From Ruegeria faecimaris (GTDB taxonomy: Bacteria; Pseudomonadota; Alphaproteobacteria; Rhodobacterales; Rhodobacteraceae): a stretch of DNA of 64,000 bases. Position numbers and translations under genes: made by a program. The stretch spans positions 620,001 to 684,000 of the forward strand of contig NZ_FXTE01000001.1 of the NCBI RefSeq assembly GCF_900182615.1. The letters run 5' to 3'. The notes beneath the pieces were generated by a model, which saw only the letters and a list, made by a program, of their open reading frames with translations, was not told the origin of the DNA and searched no databases. Shown here one piece after another: positions 41,896-51,924 of this stretch (within the stretch, counting starts at the first letter, position 1; each line of letters starts with the position of its first letter).

Positions 41896-44800
41896 TTACT
41901 CGGCGGCGGCCTGTAATTCAGGTCCTCCGTTCCGTATCGTGGTCAACAATTCCTCTCTGCGTTTGGCGGCGCTCGCCTCATTCGCCTTAAGGACGGGTCC
42001 AAAACCTTTGATATCCAAGGGCAACTTAGCGAGCGAAATTACGGCATCCTTTGTTTGGATGGAAATCAGCGGAGTGATCTCTTTGAGATCACGCTCATAC
42101 TGCTTGATCAGCGCGCGCTCCATTCGACGTTCGACACTATAGCCAAAGATATCCAGCGGAGTACCTCGAAGAACTTTTAGCCGAGACATGAATTTCAGCG
42201 GCTTCAACATCCATTCGCCGAAACTCCGTTTGCGGGGTCGGCCATCTGGTCCTTTGCCACCAAGCAGCGGTGGGGCAAGGTGGAAAGTCATTTTGAATTC
42301 GCCATCAAATTCGGCGGCGGCTTTCTCCCGACTGGACAGTAACAACCGGGCCACTTCGTATTCGTCCTTGTAAGACAACAGCTTATGATACCCTTTTGCG
42401 ACAGCATCACGAATTTCTGCATCCTCAAACGAGTCAACGATTTTGCGGTAGCGTTTCGCCAGACGAGCGCTTTGATACTGGGTTAGATGATCGGCGCGGA
42501 ACGCGATGACCTGCTCTGGTGATTTCGGGAGGTCGGAAACACTTGGTCGTAGAATCTCATCGACTTTTTCCGGGTGTAAAACCGCCCAACGACCGATCTC
42601 AAAGGCTCTTTTGTTGCGTTCTACCGCCGTTCCGTTCAGATCAATGGCTGCAATCACCGCATCGAGGCTGACGGGTATCAGCCCGCGCTGCCATGCTGCC
42701 CCAAAAACCATCATGTTCGAATAGATTGAATCTCCCATCACTGCGCGCGCAAGCTCAGTGGCATCAAACAGGGAAACATCTTCTTTCAATCGTGCTTGCA
42801 GTGCCAGTTCCAGCCTCTCACCAGGAATCCTAAACTTAGTGTCGCGCGTGAAATCGCCGGTAACGGTTTCGTGGCTGTTGACCACCGCTCCGGTCTGACC
42901 CAAGCGTGTCAGGCCAAGTGTTTTGGCCCCGGCGGACACAACCAAATCCCCACCGATTAATGTGTCGGCTTCACCCGTTGCCACACGTATTGCACTGATA
43001 TCTTCTGGCCGGTTGGCAATACGGCAATGAATATGAACCGCACCGCCTTTCTGGGCCAAGCCTGCCATCTCCATCATTCCAGCGCCTTTGCCGTCAATCT
43101 GGGCCGCCTGTGCCAGAATCGCCCCCAGCGTGACAACTCCGGTCCCACCGATGCCGGTAATGACAACATTATGTGTGCCCATGATTTCAGGCAGCTCGGG
43201 CATCGGAAGATCGGGCAGATCAAGTTCGGTCGTCGCTTCTTTGCGAATCTTCGCGCCTTCCAGCGTTACAAAGGAGGGGCAGAACCCACTCAGACACGAA
43301 AAATCCTTGTTACAGCTCGATTGGTCAATCGCGCGCTTCCGGCCAAGTTCGGTTTCCTTGGGAACAATCGAAACACAGTTCGATTGGATGCCGCAGTCAC
43401 CGCAGCCCTCACAGACATCCGTATTGATAAAGACCCTTTTGTCCGGGTCGGGAAAGGTTCCGCGTTTACGGCGACGGCGTTTCTCAGCGGCACAGGTCTG
43501 GACATAGACGATGACCGAGACGCCCTCATAGGTGCGGAATTTCTCTTGCACAGTCATCAGTTCGGCACGCTCAAAGCTCTCTACCCCTGCGGGTAAGGCT
43601 TTGAAGTTTACATCTTCTTTTTCGTCATAGACCAGCGCGACATGTGTGACGCCCATAGCCTTGACCTCGGCCGCGATCCTTTCGGCGGTCAGATCACCCT
43701 CATTGCCCTGCCCGCCCGTCATTGCGACTGCATCGTTGAACAGAATCTTGAAGGTGATGTTCGTACCCGCCGACAAAGCTGCCCGGATCGCCTGAACACC
43801 GGAATGGTTATAGGTGCCGTCTCCGAGGTTCTGGAACACATGATTGGTGGTCGAGAACGGCTCTTCCCCGATCCAGTTTGCCCCTTCGCCACCCATCTGA
43901 GTAAAGCCAAATGTGCTTCGATCCATCCACTGAACCATGTAATGGCATCCGATGCCCGCATAGGCCCGGCTTCCGTCTGGTACCTTGGTCGAACTGTTAT
44001 GCGGGCATCCAGAACAGAAATACGGAAGGCGCGAGGCTATTTCCTCGGCATTGTCCGCCCGGCGCGCTTCGGTCAGCTTGGTCAAACCTGCGCGGACCCC
44101 GTCGGTATCACGGCCTTCTTCAATCAGAATACCGCCCAGTTTTTCAGCGATCATGTTCGGATCAAGGGCACCGCGGGTGGGAAACAGCTCTTCCCGGTGC
44201 AGCGTCCCAGCACCGCCCTTGTACCAGCCATAGACTCGTCGACCACGGCGGTCGTCAAAGATCGCTTCCTTAACCTGAACCTCGATCAGTTTACGTTTTT
44301 CCTCAACGATTACAATCAGGTCCAAACCTTCTGCCCAGTCATGAAATCCGGACATATCCAGAGGGAACGTCTGTCCGACCTTATAGGTCGTGATGCCAAG
44401 GCGCTCGGCCTCGGCCTCATCAATATTCAGCAAGGAAAGCGCGTGGGTGAGGTCCAGCCAGTTCTTGCCAGCGGCCACCAGACCTATCTTTGCGCCGGGT
44501 TTGCCCCAGACACGTTTGTCCATCCGGTTAGCGCGTGAAAACGTTTCAGCCGCAAAACGCTTGTAATCAATAATGCGCTCTTCCTGCAGATGAGGCGTAT
44601 CGCCAAGCCGGATGTTCAGCCCTCCTTCGGGCATATCAAACTCGGGCACCACGACATTCATGCGATCGGGGTTGCCATCAACAACCGAAGTCACCTCGAT
44701 CGTGTCCTTCATGGTCTTGAGGCCGACCCAGACACCGGCGAACCGGCTGAGCGCGAATCCGTAAACGCCGTAGTCGAGTATCTCTTGTACTCCGGCCGGG

Positions 44801-45315
44801 CTGACCACTGGCATGTACATATCAACCAACGACCACTCGGACTGATGCAGCACGGTCGAGCTTTCGCCCGTGTGATCATCCCCCATGGCCATCAGAACGC
44901 CACCATGTGCCGCCGTCCCTGCCATATTGGCATGGCGCATCACGTCGCCTGACCGATCTACACCAGGTCCTTTTCCGTACCACAGACCAAAGACGCCATC
45001 GAACTTGCCGTCACCCCTTAACCCGGCCTGCTGACTGCCCCAAAGCGCGGTTGCCGCAAGATCCTCGTTCAGACCGTATTGAAAAGTGACATCGCTTTCT
45101 GTCAGCTGTTTCTGCGCGCGCATCATCTGCTGGTCGACCGCTCCAAGAGGCGATCCGCGGTATCCCGTCACCAATCCAGCAGTGTTCAGACCCGATTTCG
45201 TGTCGCGCGCCTTTTGCATCAGCATAAGGCGCACAAGCGCCTGAGTGCCGTTCAGTAAAACCGTGTTTTTGCTTAGGTCGAAACGGTCGTTCAAAGAAAT
45301 TTGTGGCTTACTCAT
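41896..45315 (-). CDS. Indolepyruvate ferredoxin oxidoreductase, fused alpha-beta form
   Basis: Converts arylpyruvates to aryl-acetyl-CoA with reduction of ferredoxin during aromatic amino acid breakdown. The 1139-residue protein joins the IorA domains (TPP-binding; N-terminal GYRGSPLGAVDQQM and LGDGTYNHSGVQAIR, residues 1-650), an Fe-S region (CEGCGDCGIQSNC and CNKDFSCLSGFC, about 650-700) and the IorB-like gamma domain (GIGGTGVVTLGAILAQAAQ from about 740). Start at ATG 45315 with GGAGGCG upstream; a TTG one codon earlier is possible. Alone in its unit, divergent from a LysR gene across a 170-base gap. Such fusions are common in aerobic Proteobacteria. Confidence 0.93.
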   Translation of the reverse strand: MSKPQISLNDRFDLSKNTVLLNGTQALVRLMLMQKARDTKSGLNTAGLVTGYRGSPLGAVDQQMMRAQKQLTESDVTFQYGLNEDLAATALWGSQQAGLRGDGKFDGVFGLWYGKGPGVDRSGDVMRHANMAGTAAHGGVLMAMGDDHTGESSTVLHQSEWSLVDMYMPVVSPAGVQEILDYGVYGFALSRFAGVWVGLKTMKDTIEVTSVVDGNPDRMNVVVPEFDMPEGGLNIRLGDTPHLQEERIIDYKRFAAETFSRANRMDKRVWGKPGAKIGLVAAGKNWLDLTHALSLLNIDEAEAERLGITTYKVGQTFPLDMSGFHDWAEGLDLIVIVEEKRKLIEVQVKEAIFDDRRGRRVYGWYKGGAGTLHREELFPTRGALDPNMIAEKLGGILIEEGRDTDGVRAGLTKLTEARRADNAEEIASRLPYFCSGCPHNSSTKVPDGSRAYAGIGCHYMVQWMDRSTFGFTQMGGEGANWIGEEPFSTTNHVFQNLGDGTYNHSGVQAIRAALSAGTNITFKILFNDAVAMTGGQGNEGDLTAERIAAEVKAMGVTHVALVYDEKEDVNFKALPAGVESFERAELMTVQEKFRTYEGVSVIVYVQTCAAEKRRRRKRGTFPDPDKRVFINTDVCEGCGDCGIQSNCVSIVPKETELGRKRAIDQSSCNKDFSCLSGFCPSFVTLEGAKIRKEATTELDLPDLPMPELPEIMGTHNVVITGIGGTGVVTLGAILAQAAQIDGKGAGMMEMAGLAQKGGAVHIHCRIANRPEDISAIRVATGEADTLIGGDLVVSAGAKTLGLTRLGQTGAVVNSHETVTGDFTRDTKFRIPGERLELALQARLKEDVSLFDATELARAVMGDSIYSNMMVFGAAWQRGLIPVSLDAVIAAIDLNGTAVERNKRAFEIGRWAVLHPEKVDEILRPSVSDLPKSPEQVIAFRADHLTQYQSARLAKRYRKIVDSFEDAEIRDAVAKGYHKLLSYKDEYEVARLLLSSREKAAAEFDGEFKMTFHLAPPLLGGKGPDGRPRKRSFGEWMLKPLKFMSRLKVLRGTPLDIFGYSVERRMERALIKQYERDLKEITPLISIQTKDAVISLAKLPLDIKGFGPVLKANEASAAKRREELLTTIRNGGPELQAAAE

Positions 45316-45363
45316 CAAACGCCTCCCCTCGTCAGATCAGTGTGCTTCATCTGCTTCCATATT

Positions 45364-45382
45364 AGGTCATAATAACTGACCT
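45364..45382. promoter_or_regulatory. Dyad symmetry between the Ior gene and lysR
   Basis: AGGTCA, seven bases, TGACCT, a perfect 6-bp inverted repeat 49-67 bases before the Ior start codon. Candidate operator, binder unknown. Confidence 0.45.
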
Positions 45383-45484
45383 GCCTAGAGCTTATCCTCT
45401 GAAACGCAAGGATTTCGCCGTTTGAATGTGGAAGTTGTCACCTATTTCATATAGGCGTTCGGCAGGATAACGAAAGTTGCGGCG

Positions 45485-46390
45485 ATGGATTGGGACAAGC
45501 TTAGGATATTTCACGCGGTTGCAGATGCGGGCAGCCTGACACATGCAGGCGATAAGCTGAACCTATCTCAATCGGCAGTCAGCAGACAAATTCGGGCATT
45601 GGAAGAGTCACTTGATTCGACGTTGTTCCATCGTCACGCCCGCGGTCTGATTCTGACCGAACAGGGTGAGCTGCTGTTCGACGCCACCTCGGCAATGTCC
45701 AAGCGACTGGACGCGGCAGCCGCGCGCATACGAGACAGCGAAGAAGAAGTCTTTGGTGTGCTGCGGGTCACAACCACATTTGGCTTTGGGACTCTATGGC
45801 TCGCTCCGAGGTTGCCAAAGCTGTATGAACAATACCCGGACCTAAATATTGACCTTATGCTTGAGGAACGCGTTCTTGACCTGCCAATGCGCGAGGCTGA
45901 TGTCGCCATCCGTATGAAAGAGCCCAGCCAGGCTGATCTGGTGCGCAAGCGCCTGATGACAGTACAGATGCTGCTTTATGCTACCCCGGAATATCTTAAA
46001 GAAAGCGGTCAACCTGCCTCCCTCGAAGAAATCTCGAGCCATCGACTTATCTGTCAGACCCCCTCAGCCCCCCAAGTAGGGGCCAGTGCGGCAATGGTAC
46101 GGCATCTGATGACCTATAACCCGGCGTCGTTGCTGACAGTGAACAACTATTTCGGTGTCTTGCAGGGCGTACTGCACAATCTGGGAATTGGCTTGCTGCC
46201 CGATTATGTCACGCATGATTTCCCGCATCTGCTGCCGGTACTTTCAGACATCGAAACGGCAGACGTTCCTGTTTATCTCGCCTACCCCGAAGAGTTACGC
46301 CACTCCAAACGCGTGGCAGCCTTCCGCGATTTTGTGCAGGACGAGATCATCGCGCAGCGTAAACACCTGAAGAAAATGGGGAAACTATAG
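45485..46390 (+). CDS. LysR-family transcriptional regulator
   Basis: The 301-residue protein has the N-terminal winged HTH (DKLRIFHAVADAGSLTHAGDK and LSQSAVSRQIRALE) and a substrate-binding domain (residues about 90-290) that is intact. Divergent from the Ior gene, with the dyad at 45364-45382 in the shared region, but the target is not shown. A strong terminator and a possible sRNA follow. Confidence 0.9.
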   Translation: MDWDKLRIFHAVADAGSLTHAGDKLNLSQSAVSRQIRALEESLDSTLFHRHARGLILTEQGELLFDATSAMSKRLDAAAARIRDSEEEVFGVLRVTTTFGFGTLWLAPRLPKLYEQYPDLNIDLMLEERVLDLPMREADVAIRMKEPSQADLVRKRLMTVQMLLYATPEYLKESGQPASLEEISSHRLICQTPSAPQVGASAAMVRHLMTYNPASLLTVNNYFGVLQGVLHNLGIGLLPDYVTHDFPHLLPVLSDIETADVPVYLAYPEELRHSKRVAAFRDFVQDEIIAQRKHLKKMGKL

Positions 46391-46474
46391 CTATGCGTCA
46401 ACGTCATAGCGGACATGACGGACTATCACACTGAAACGCCTTGATCGTTATCAAACTGATGCCTAAATGAGCAC

Positions 46475-46558
46475 TCGAAGGCGGTGATGCTGTAACGCTC
46501 ATCATCTTCATACCTCCCTGTTGGACTACGGCCGAGCTTAGTGCTCGGCCTTTTTTTT
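46475..46558 (+). ncRNA. Candidate small RNA with a terminator
   Basis: A strong terminator at 46530-46558 stands 140 bases after the lysR stop with no gene between. TTGATC (46441-46446), 17 bases, TAAATG (46464-46469) could be its promoter, giving an RNA of about 80 bases. The unpaired region contains CCTCCC (46513-46518), an anti-Shine-Dalgarno-like sequence found in several alphaproteobacterial sRNAs. It could also be only the lysR terminator. Confidence 0.4.
46530..46558 (+). terminator. Strong rho-independent terminator
   Basis: GGCCGAGC (46530-46537) and GCTCGGCC (46543-46550), five-base loop, then eight T residues. It ends lysR transcription or an independent small RNA. Confidence 0.9.
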
Positions 46559-46667
46559 GGCCCTGACTTAATCGGTGACACCGAACAGCCGAAAATTGCT
46601 GGGAAATTTCCACCTCCGCGCCTATGATCCCGTAAAAGATCAAAAATTCGTGTTCGAGGGAAAATTC

Positions 46668-48917
46668 ATGCACCATCCACTCCGCCTATTACTGGCGTTG
46701 ATTTCCGCCATTCTTCTTGCGGTACCAGTACACGCACAAGACAGTGGGGCCGTGTCGTCTACGGTCACAATTCCAGAGGACCTGACGCCCGATCAGGTTG
46801 ATGGCTTGGTGGCACGTATGTCCGACGATCAGGTTCGCGCCATTTTGCTGGAACGGCTCGATGCGGTTGCAGAAAAGCAGGCGGCAGCAAACGAAAACCA
46901 TGAAGATCCGCTTACCGAAATCAGTGAAATCTGGGCCGAGATGGTTACCTCTTGGACGCAGGTTTTGACCACATTGCCAAATATCGTCGGCGCCCAGGTT
47001 GAGGCGTTCAGCAATTTCTCAGCGAAATTCGGATCTACCGGGGTGTTTGGCCTGTTTGGGTTGATCCTAGCAGTTCTGGTGGCCGGATACGCTGCTGAGA
47101 AATTGTTTGGGTTTCTCACCCGCAAATGGCACGAAGAGCCCGATGGGAATTCTGATGCCGATCTTTGGAGCGCGGTACGTTACTTGTTCCGCCGATTCTG
47201 CCGGGAAATCGCAGGACTTGTTGTGTTCTATGTTGTTATCCGGGCGATTGGACGGGGCTTGCTGACGACAGAACAGCTTACCTATGCCGCCCCATTCGTT
47301 TTCTACCTGATTTGGATTCCGCGTCTGGGCGCAGCCGCCTCACGCTTTGTGCTGGCGCCCAAAAAGCCACATTACCGGTTGGTCAACATAGACGATCATT
47401 GGGCCAAATATCTGCATCGCAACCTGATTGGCCTTCTTCTATTGATCGGCCTCACGCTCTTTATCGTACGGTTCAACTTGCTTAACGGTATCACCCCGGC
47501 CGATACGCGTATCGGTTTCTGGCTGAACGCTGGCATCCATATATACATTGGGATCATCGCTTGGACCGCGCGCGAAGGGTTGTCTCAGATGATGTTGGGC
47601 ACGGATCCGGACCACACCAAATTCGATGAAAAGGTCGCTCATTACTATCCCTACTTCGCTATCGGCGTTTCGGTGGTGATATGGTTCCTGGTCGAATTCC
47701 TGATCGCACAGCGTGATCCCAGAACACTTGCCCTGCTTGGCAAAGGGCCACATTTCACGACGATGTTCTGGCTGCTGATCGCACCAGCGCTTGATACGCT
47801 GATCCGTGGCCTAGTGCGCCATCTTCAACCCCCAATGTTGGGCGACGGACCATTGGCCGAACGCGCCTATAAATCAGCCAAGCGCAGCTATATCCGGATC
47901 GGTCGCGTGCTGGCGGGCCTGTTTGTGGTCTTTATGATCGCACGGGTCTGGCAGCTTGATCTTCGACACGTCGCCTCTGCCGGGATCGGAACCGACGTTG
48001 GCGGTACGGTTATCGAATTCCTGATGATCATCGCTGTCGGATACATCTTGAACGAGGTCGTCTCACTATGGATCAACCGTCGTCTTGCCAAGGAACAGAC
48101 AACGGCAGAAGAGCTGGATGAAGAGGCCGGTGGCGAGGGTGGCGGCGCAGGCGGTTCACGTCTGGCGACGGTTCTTCCCCTGCTGCGGATCACGGCTCAA
48201 GTCACGATTGCGGTCATCTTCGGCCTGCTCGCATTGGGCGCGCTGGGCATCAACATCACCCCACTTCTGGCAGGTGCCGGTGTCCTTGGTCTCGCGATCG
48301 GTTTCGGCGCTCAGAAGCTGGTGGCTGATATCGTCGGCGGTGTCTTCTTCCTTATCGACGATGCGTTTCGCGTGGGTGAATATGTCGATGTCGGTGGCAC
48401 CATGGGCACCGTCGAGAAAATCTCGATCCGTTCGATGCAGCTCCGCCATCACCGTGGGCCCGTTCACACGATCCCCTATGGCGAGATTCAAAAGCTGACC
48501 AATTTCAGCCGTGACTGGGTGATCATGAAGCTAAAGTTCACCGTGCCGTTTGACACTGATCCCAACAAGGTCAAGAAGATCTTCAAGAAGATCGGCGCCG
48601 AGATGATGGCGGACGAAACTCACAAAGAAGGCTTCTTGCAGCCCTTCAAATCGCAAGGTGTGTTCGACTTTGATGATGTTGGCATGATCATCCGCGGCAA
48701 GTTCATGGCCAAGCCGGGCAAGCAGTTCACGCTGCGCAAGGAAATCTTCAACCGGGTGAAGGCCGAGTTCAATGCCAATGGCATCGACTTTGCCCGCCGC
48801 GAAGTTCGCGTAGCAATTCCTGGTCTGGAAGAGGCCGAGAACCTTACCGAACAACAAAAAGCTGCTGTTGGGGCCGCTGCGGCGGACTCGATCAACAAGG
48901 GAGAAACCCCAGCTTAA
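46668..48917 (+). CDS. MscS-family mechanosensitive ion channel (large, multi-helix)
   Basis: The 749-residue product starts with a signal peptide (MHHPLRLLLALISAILLAVPVHAQ trimmed, cleaved near HAQ), then a periplasmic helical region, about ten membrane helices, and the conserved MscS core: LAGAGVLGLAIGFGAQKLVADI (TM3, gating glycines, shortened), DDAFRVGEYVDVGG, HRGPVHTIPYGEI and the beta-domain. The C-terminal region continues with an alpha/beta domain and a charged tail (about 640-749). ATG 46668 follows GAGGG; an upstream start would give no signal peptide. It lets ions out under hypo-osmotic stress. Ends at a clear terminator. Confidence 0.9.
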   Translation: MHHPLRLLLALISAILLAVPVHAQDSGAVSSTVTIPEDLTPDQVDGLVARMSDDQVRAILLERLDAVAEKQAAANENHEDPLTEISEIWAEMVTSWTQVLTTLPNIVGAQVEAFSNFSAKFGSTGVFGLFGLILAVLVAGYAAEKLFGFLTRKWHEEPDGNSDADLWSAVRYLFRRFCREIAGLVVFYVVIRAIGRGLLTTEQLTYAAPFVFYLIWIPRLGAAASRFVLAPKKPHYRLVNIDDHWAKYLHRNLIGLLLLIGLTLFIVRFNLLNGITPADTRIGFWLNAGIHIYIGIIAWTAREGLSQMMLGTDPDHTKFDEKVAHYYPYFAIGVSVVIWFLVEFLIAQRDPRTLALLGKGPHFTTMFWLLIAPALDTLIRGLVRHLQPPMLGDGPLAERAYKSAKRSYIRIGRVLAGLFVVFMIARVWQLDLRHVASAGIGTDVGGTVIEFLMIIAVGYILNEVVSLWINRRLAKEQTTAEELDEEAGGEGGGAGGSRLATVLPLLRITAQVTIAVIFGLLALGALGINITPLLAGAGVLGLAIGFGAQKLVADIVGGVFFLIDDAFRVGEYVDVGGTMGTVEKISIRSMQLRHHRGPVHTIPYGEIQKLTNFSRDWVIMKLKFTVPFDTDPNKVKKIFKKIGAEMMADETHKEGFLQPFKSQGVFDFDDVGMIIRGKFMAKPGKQFTLRKEIFNRVKAEFNANGIDFARREVRVAIPGLEEAENLTEQQKAAVGAAAADSINKGETPA

Positions 48918-48972
48918 AGACCAGATACAGACGCCACGCGGCTTTTGGGCCACCTGGCAGGAAATACTATAG

Positions 48973-49010
48973 ACGGAACCGGCCACTGGCGCGGTTCCGT
49001 TTCTTTTTCT
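48973..49010 (+). terminator. Terminator of the MscS-like gene
   Basis: ACGGAACCG (48973-48981) pairs with CGGTTCCGT (48992-49000); TTTCTTTTTCT follows. The loop is ten bases. Confidence 0.82.
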
Positions 49011-49151
49011 GGGCACACAAAGCGCAGAAAAGCTCGAAATTAACTTATACCGGTGACGTTATTCGACCCTGCGCTGACTTGGCCCTTCCCACAGACGCGC
49101 CCTTGCCCTACAAGGCCCGCAATCTCGGCCACCATGGATACAGGACAAACG

Positions 49152-51311
49152 ATGCAAGAGCCCGCCATCACACCGGATCTGATTGCCGCGCACGGGTTGA
49201 AACCCGAAGAATACGAGATGATCCTGGAGATTATCGGGCGCGAGCCAACCTTTACCGAGTTGGGCATTTTCTCGGCCATGTGGAACGAGCATTGTTCCTA
49301 CAAATCCTCCAAGAAATGGCTGCGCACCCTGCCCACCTCTGGACCCCAGGTGATCTGCGGGCCGGGTGAAAATGCAGGTGTGGTCGATATCGGCGATGGT
49401 CAGGCCGTGGTCTTCAAGATGGAAAGCCACAACCATCCGTCTTACATCGAACCCTATCAAGGTGCGGCCACCGGTGTTGGAGGTATCCTGCGCGATGTTT
49501 TCACCATGGGTGCGCGCCCAATCGCATCGATGAACGCGCTGTCTTTTGGTGAACCCGGCCACCACAAGACCCGTCAGCTGGTCAATGGCGTGGTCGAAGG
49601 TATCGGCGGCTATGGCAACTGTTTCGGCGTGCCTTGCGTTGGCGGCGAAGTGCGCTTTCACCCGGCCTATAATGGCAACTGCCTTGTGAATGCCTTCGCA
49701 GCCGGGCTGGCTGACAGTGACAAGATTTTCTACTCAGCCGCATCGGGCGTCGGCATGCCGGTTGTCTATCTTGGAGCCAAGACCGGACGCGACGGCGTGG
49801 GCGGAGCCACCATGGCCAGCGCCGAATTTGACGACACGATCGAGGAAAAGCGCCCCACCGTTCAGGTTGGCGACCCGTTCACCGAAAAACGCCTGATGGA
49901 AGCGACGCTGGAGCTGATGCAAACCGGCGCAGTGATCTCGATCCAAGATATGGGCGCGGCGGGCCTGACCTGTTCCGCAGTTGAGATGGGGGACAAAGGC
50001 GGTCTGGGCGTTCGGCTTGATCTGGAAAACGTCCCCCAGCGCGAAGAGAACATGACAGCCTATGAGATGATGCTGTCGGAATCCCAAGAACGCATGTTGA
50101 TGGTTCTCAAACCCGAGCTTGAGGCCGAGGCTCGCGCCGTTTTCGATAAATGGGATCTGGATTTCGCTATCGTGGGTGAAACCGTCGCCGAAGATCGCTT
50201 TCTGATCATGCATAATGGTGAGGTCAAAGCCGATCTGGTTCTATCCAAACTCTCCTCAACCGCGCCCGAATATGATCGCCCGTGGGAGCCTACACCGCAA
50301 GCAGAAGATCTGGCCGACGTGCCTCAGATCGACCCAATCGACGGTCTGCGCGCCCTGCTCGCTTCGCCCAACTATGCGGGCAAGCAATGGGTTTACGAGC
50401 AGTATGACACCATGGTTATGGCCGATTCCGTGCGTACGCCTGGTCTGGGCGCCGGCATGGTTCGTGTACACGGCACCGACAAAGTTCTTGCTTTCACCAG
50501 TGACGTGACCCCGCGCTATGTGCGAGCTAACCCTGTTGAAGGCGGCAAGCAAGCTGTTGCCGAAGCCTACCGCAACCTGACCGCCGTCGGGGCATTGCCG
50601 CTGGCGACCACTGACAACCTGAATTTTGGCAACCCAGAAAAGCCCGAGATCATGGGCCAGTTCGTCGGCGCGATCCAAGGCATTGGTAAGGCCGTCGCAG
50701 CGTTGGATATGCCCATCGTGTCCGGCAACGTGTCGCTTTACAACGAAACCGACGGTCAGGCGATCCTGCCGACCCCGACAATTGGAGCGGTCGGCCTTCT
50801 GGCGCACACGGACGAGATCATAGGTAATGAGGTCCGCGACGGCCACGTGGCTCTGGTCATCGGCGAAACGCAGGGGCATCTGGGCCAATCCGCGCTTCTG
50901 GCCGAAGTGTTCAACCGCGAAGATGGCGACGCGCCGCATGTCGATCTTGACGCCGAAAAGCGCAACGGAGAGTTCATCCGCGCAAACCGAGAGATGATCA
51001 AAGCCTGCACCGATCTTGGCGATGGTGGTCTGGCATTGGCGGCCTTCGAACTGGCCGAGGCAACCGGCGTCGGCATCACGCTTGACGACGCCTCGACCGA
51101 ATTCCTGTTTGGCGAGGATCAGGCCCGTTATCTGGTCGCCTGCAACTTTGACCAGGCCGAAGCCCTGATGATTGCCGCAGGTCAGGCTGGCGTTCCACTG
51201 GTATCGGTCGGGCGGTTCACGGGCGACAGCGTCCGCATCGGCTCTTCTGAGGCCTTGCTTGATGAACTGACTGCCACTTTCCGCAACAGCTTCGCCGAAG
51301 CCGTCGCCTGA
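49152..51311 (+). CDS. purL: Phosphoribosylformylglycinamidine synthase subunit PurL (small form)
   Basis: Large subunit of FGAM synthase; uses ATP, FGAR and ammonia from PurQ. The 719-residue form is the one used with separate PurS and PurQ, both present at 30 kb. It has the N-terminal [20 protein letters not shown], the ATP-binding [20 protein letters not shown] and [10 protein letters not shown]. Start ATG 49152 follows AGGA at spacing 7; earlier in-frame ATGs lack a good site. Own unit, ended by a strong terminator. Confidence 0.96.
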   Translation: MQEPAITPDLIAAHGLKPEEYEMILEIIGREPTFTELGIFSAMWNEHCSYKSSKKWLRTLPTSGPQVICGPGENAGVVDIGDGQAVVFKMESHNHPSYIEPYQGAATGVGGILRDVFTMGARPIASMNALSFGEPGHHKTRQLVNGVVEGIGGYGNCFGVPCVGGEVRFHPAYNGNCLVNAFAAGLADSDKIFYSAASGVGMPVVYLGAKTGRDGVGGATMASAEFDDTIEEKRPTVQVGDPFTEKRLMEATLELMQTGAVISIQDMGAAGLTCSAVEMGDKGGLGVRLDLENVPQREENMTAYEMMLSESQERMLMVLKPELEAEARAVFDKWDLDFAIVGETVAEDRFLIMHNGEVKADLVLSKLSSTAPEYDRPWEPTPQAEDLADVPQIDPIDGLRALLASPNYAGKQWVYEQYDTMVMADSVRTPGLGAGMVRVHGTDKVLAFTSDVTPRYVRANPVEGGKQAVAEAYRNLTAVGALPLATTDNLNFGNPEKPEIMGQFVGAIQGIGKAVAALDMPIVSGNVSLYNETDGQAILPTPTIGAVGLLAHTDEIIGNEVRDGHVALVIGETQGHLGQSALLAEVFNREDGDAPHVDLDAEKRNGEFIRANREMIKACTDLGDGGLALAAFELAEATGVGITLDDASTEFLFGEDQARYLVACNFDQAEALMIAAGQAGVPLVSVGRFTGDSVRIGSSEALLDELTATFRNSFAEAVA

Positions 51312-51331
51312 TTTTGGGGCCTGCGCTTCTG

Positions 51332-51362
51332 AAAACCTGCACTTTGACAAGTGCAGGTTTTT
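51332..51362 (+). terminator. Terminator of purL
   Basis: AAAACCTGCACTT (51332-51344) and AAGTGCAGGTTTT (51349-51361) form a perfect 13-bp stem with a TGAC loop and flanking T residues. Confidence 0.93.
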
Positions 51363-51445
51363 GTCATTTCGGGGCGTTTATCTGACCCTTGCGCGCCCCG
51401 CCCCGGCGCACTACATCTTGGGAAAGACTTTCAGGAGAAACCTAC

Positions 51446-51682
51446 ATGCCGATGAGCGCCCACGAGATTGAGAACCTGCTGCGCGACGCGTTTCCCGATG
51501 CGGACATTCAGGTCGGCGGCAGCGACGGCGTACATATGTCGGCCATGGTTGTGGATGAGAGCTTTCGTGGCAAAAACCGGGTGCAACAGCAACGAGCAGT
51601 CTATGCAGCCCTCAAAGGTAAGATGGACGGCCCGGATGGCGACTTGCACGCGTTGGCGCTGACGACGAAAGTGCCTGAGTGA
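51446..51682 (+). CDS. BolA family protein
   Basis: The 78-residue protein has the BolA core (MSAMVVDESFRGKNRVQQQR, HALALTTKVPE). Members usually form a [2Fe-2S] complex with the monothiol glutaredoxin, whose gene grxD lies 0.5 kb downstream in the same unit; the conserved histidine of the loop is present. ATG 51446 follows AGGAGAAA. It begins the bolA, two small genes, grxD unit. Confidence 0.9.
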   Translation: MPMSAHEIENLLRDAFPDADIQVGGSDGVHMSAMVVDESFRGKNRVQQQRAVYAALKGKMDGPDGDLHALALTTKVPE

Positions 51683-51924
51683 GCACGACTTTCTGGATTT
51701 ACGGGATTTGCTCTTTGGTGACGCTGGTTGGGTGCATATTGGTTGTTCAATCAACTTCTTTACCCGGTACCAATAAGAAAGCTCGCGGAAGCGAACCCGG
51801 CCAAGGAGATCAACTAATAACTCATGGCGTGCATACGGGCGGCCCGGGCGGTGGACACCCGACTGTGGCGAGGGTGACCCGAGATCCGCAGCAATACGCA
51901 AAAGCCATGGCTCCAAGAAAATGA
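51679..51924 (+). CDS. Small membrane protein between bolA and grxD, hypothetical
   Basis: The 81-residue protein uses a GTG start that overlaps the bolA stop. One membrane helix (residues about 5-27, WIYGICSLVTLVGCILVV) precedes a glycine/histidine-rich soluble part (THGVHTGGPGGGHPTVAR). I do not recognise the family. The overlap on both sides indicates co-translation with its neighbours. Confidence 0.65.
   Translation: MSTTFWIYGICSLVTLVGCILVVQSTSLPGTNKKARGSEPGQGDQLITHGVHTGGPGGGHPTVARVTRDPQQYAKAMAPRK

Noticed and set aside
43642..44538. A 298-residue open frame opposite the Ior gene
   Set aside because: Antisense to a clear enzyme gene; composition is that of a shadow frame.
50256..51350. 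A 364-residue open frame opposite purL
   Set aside because: Antisense to conserved purL with no start site or domain.
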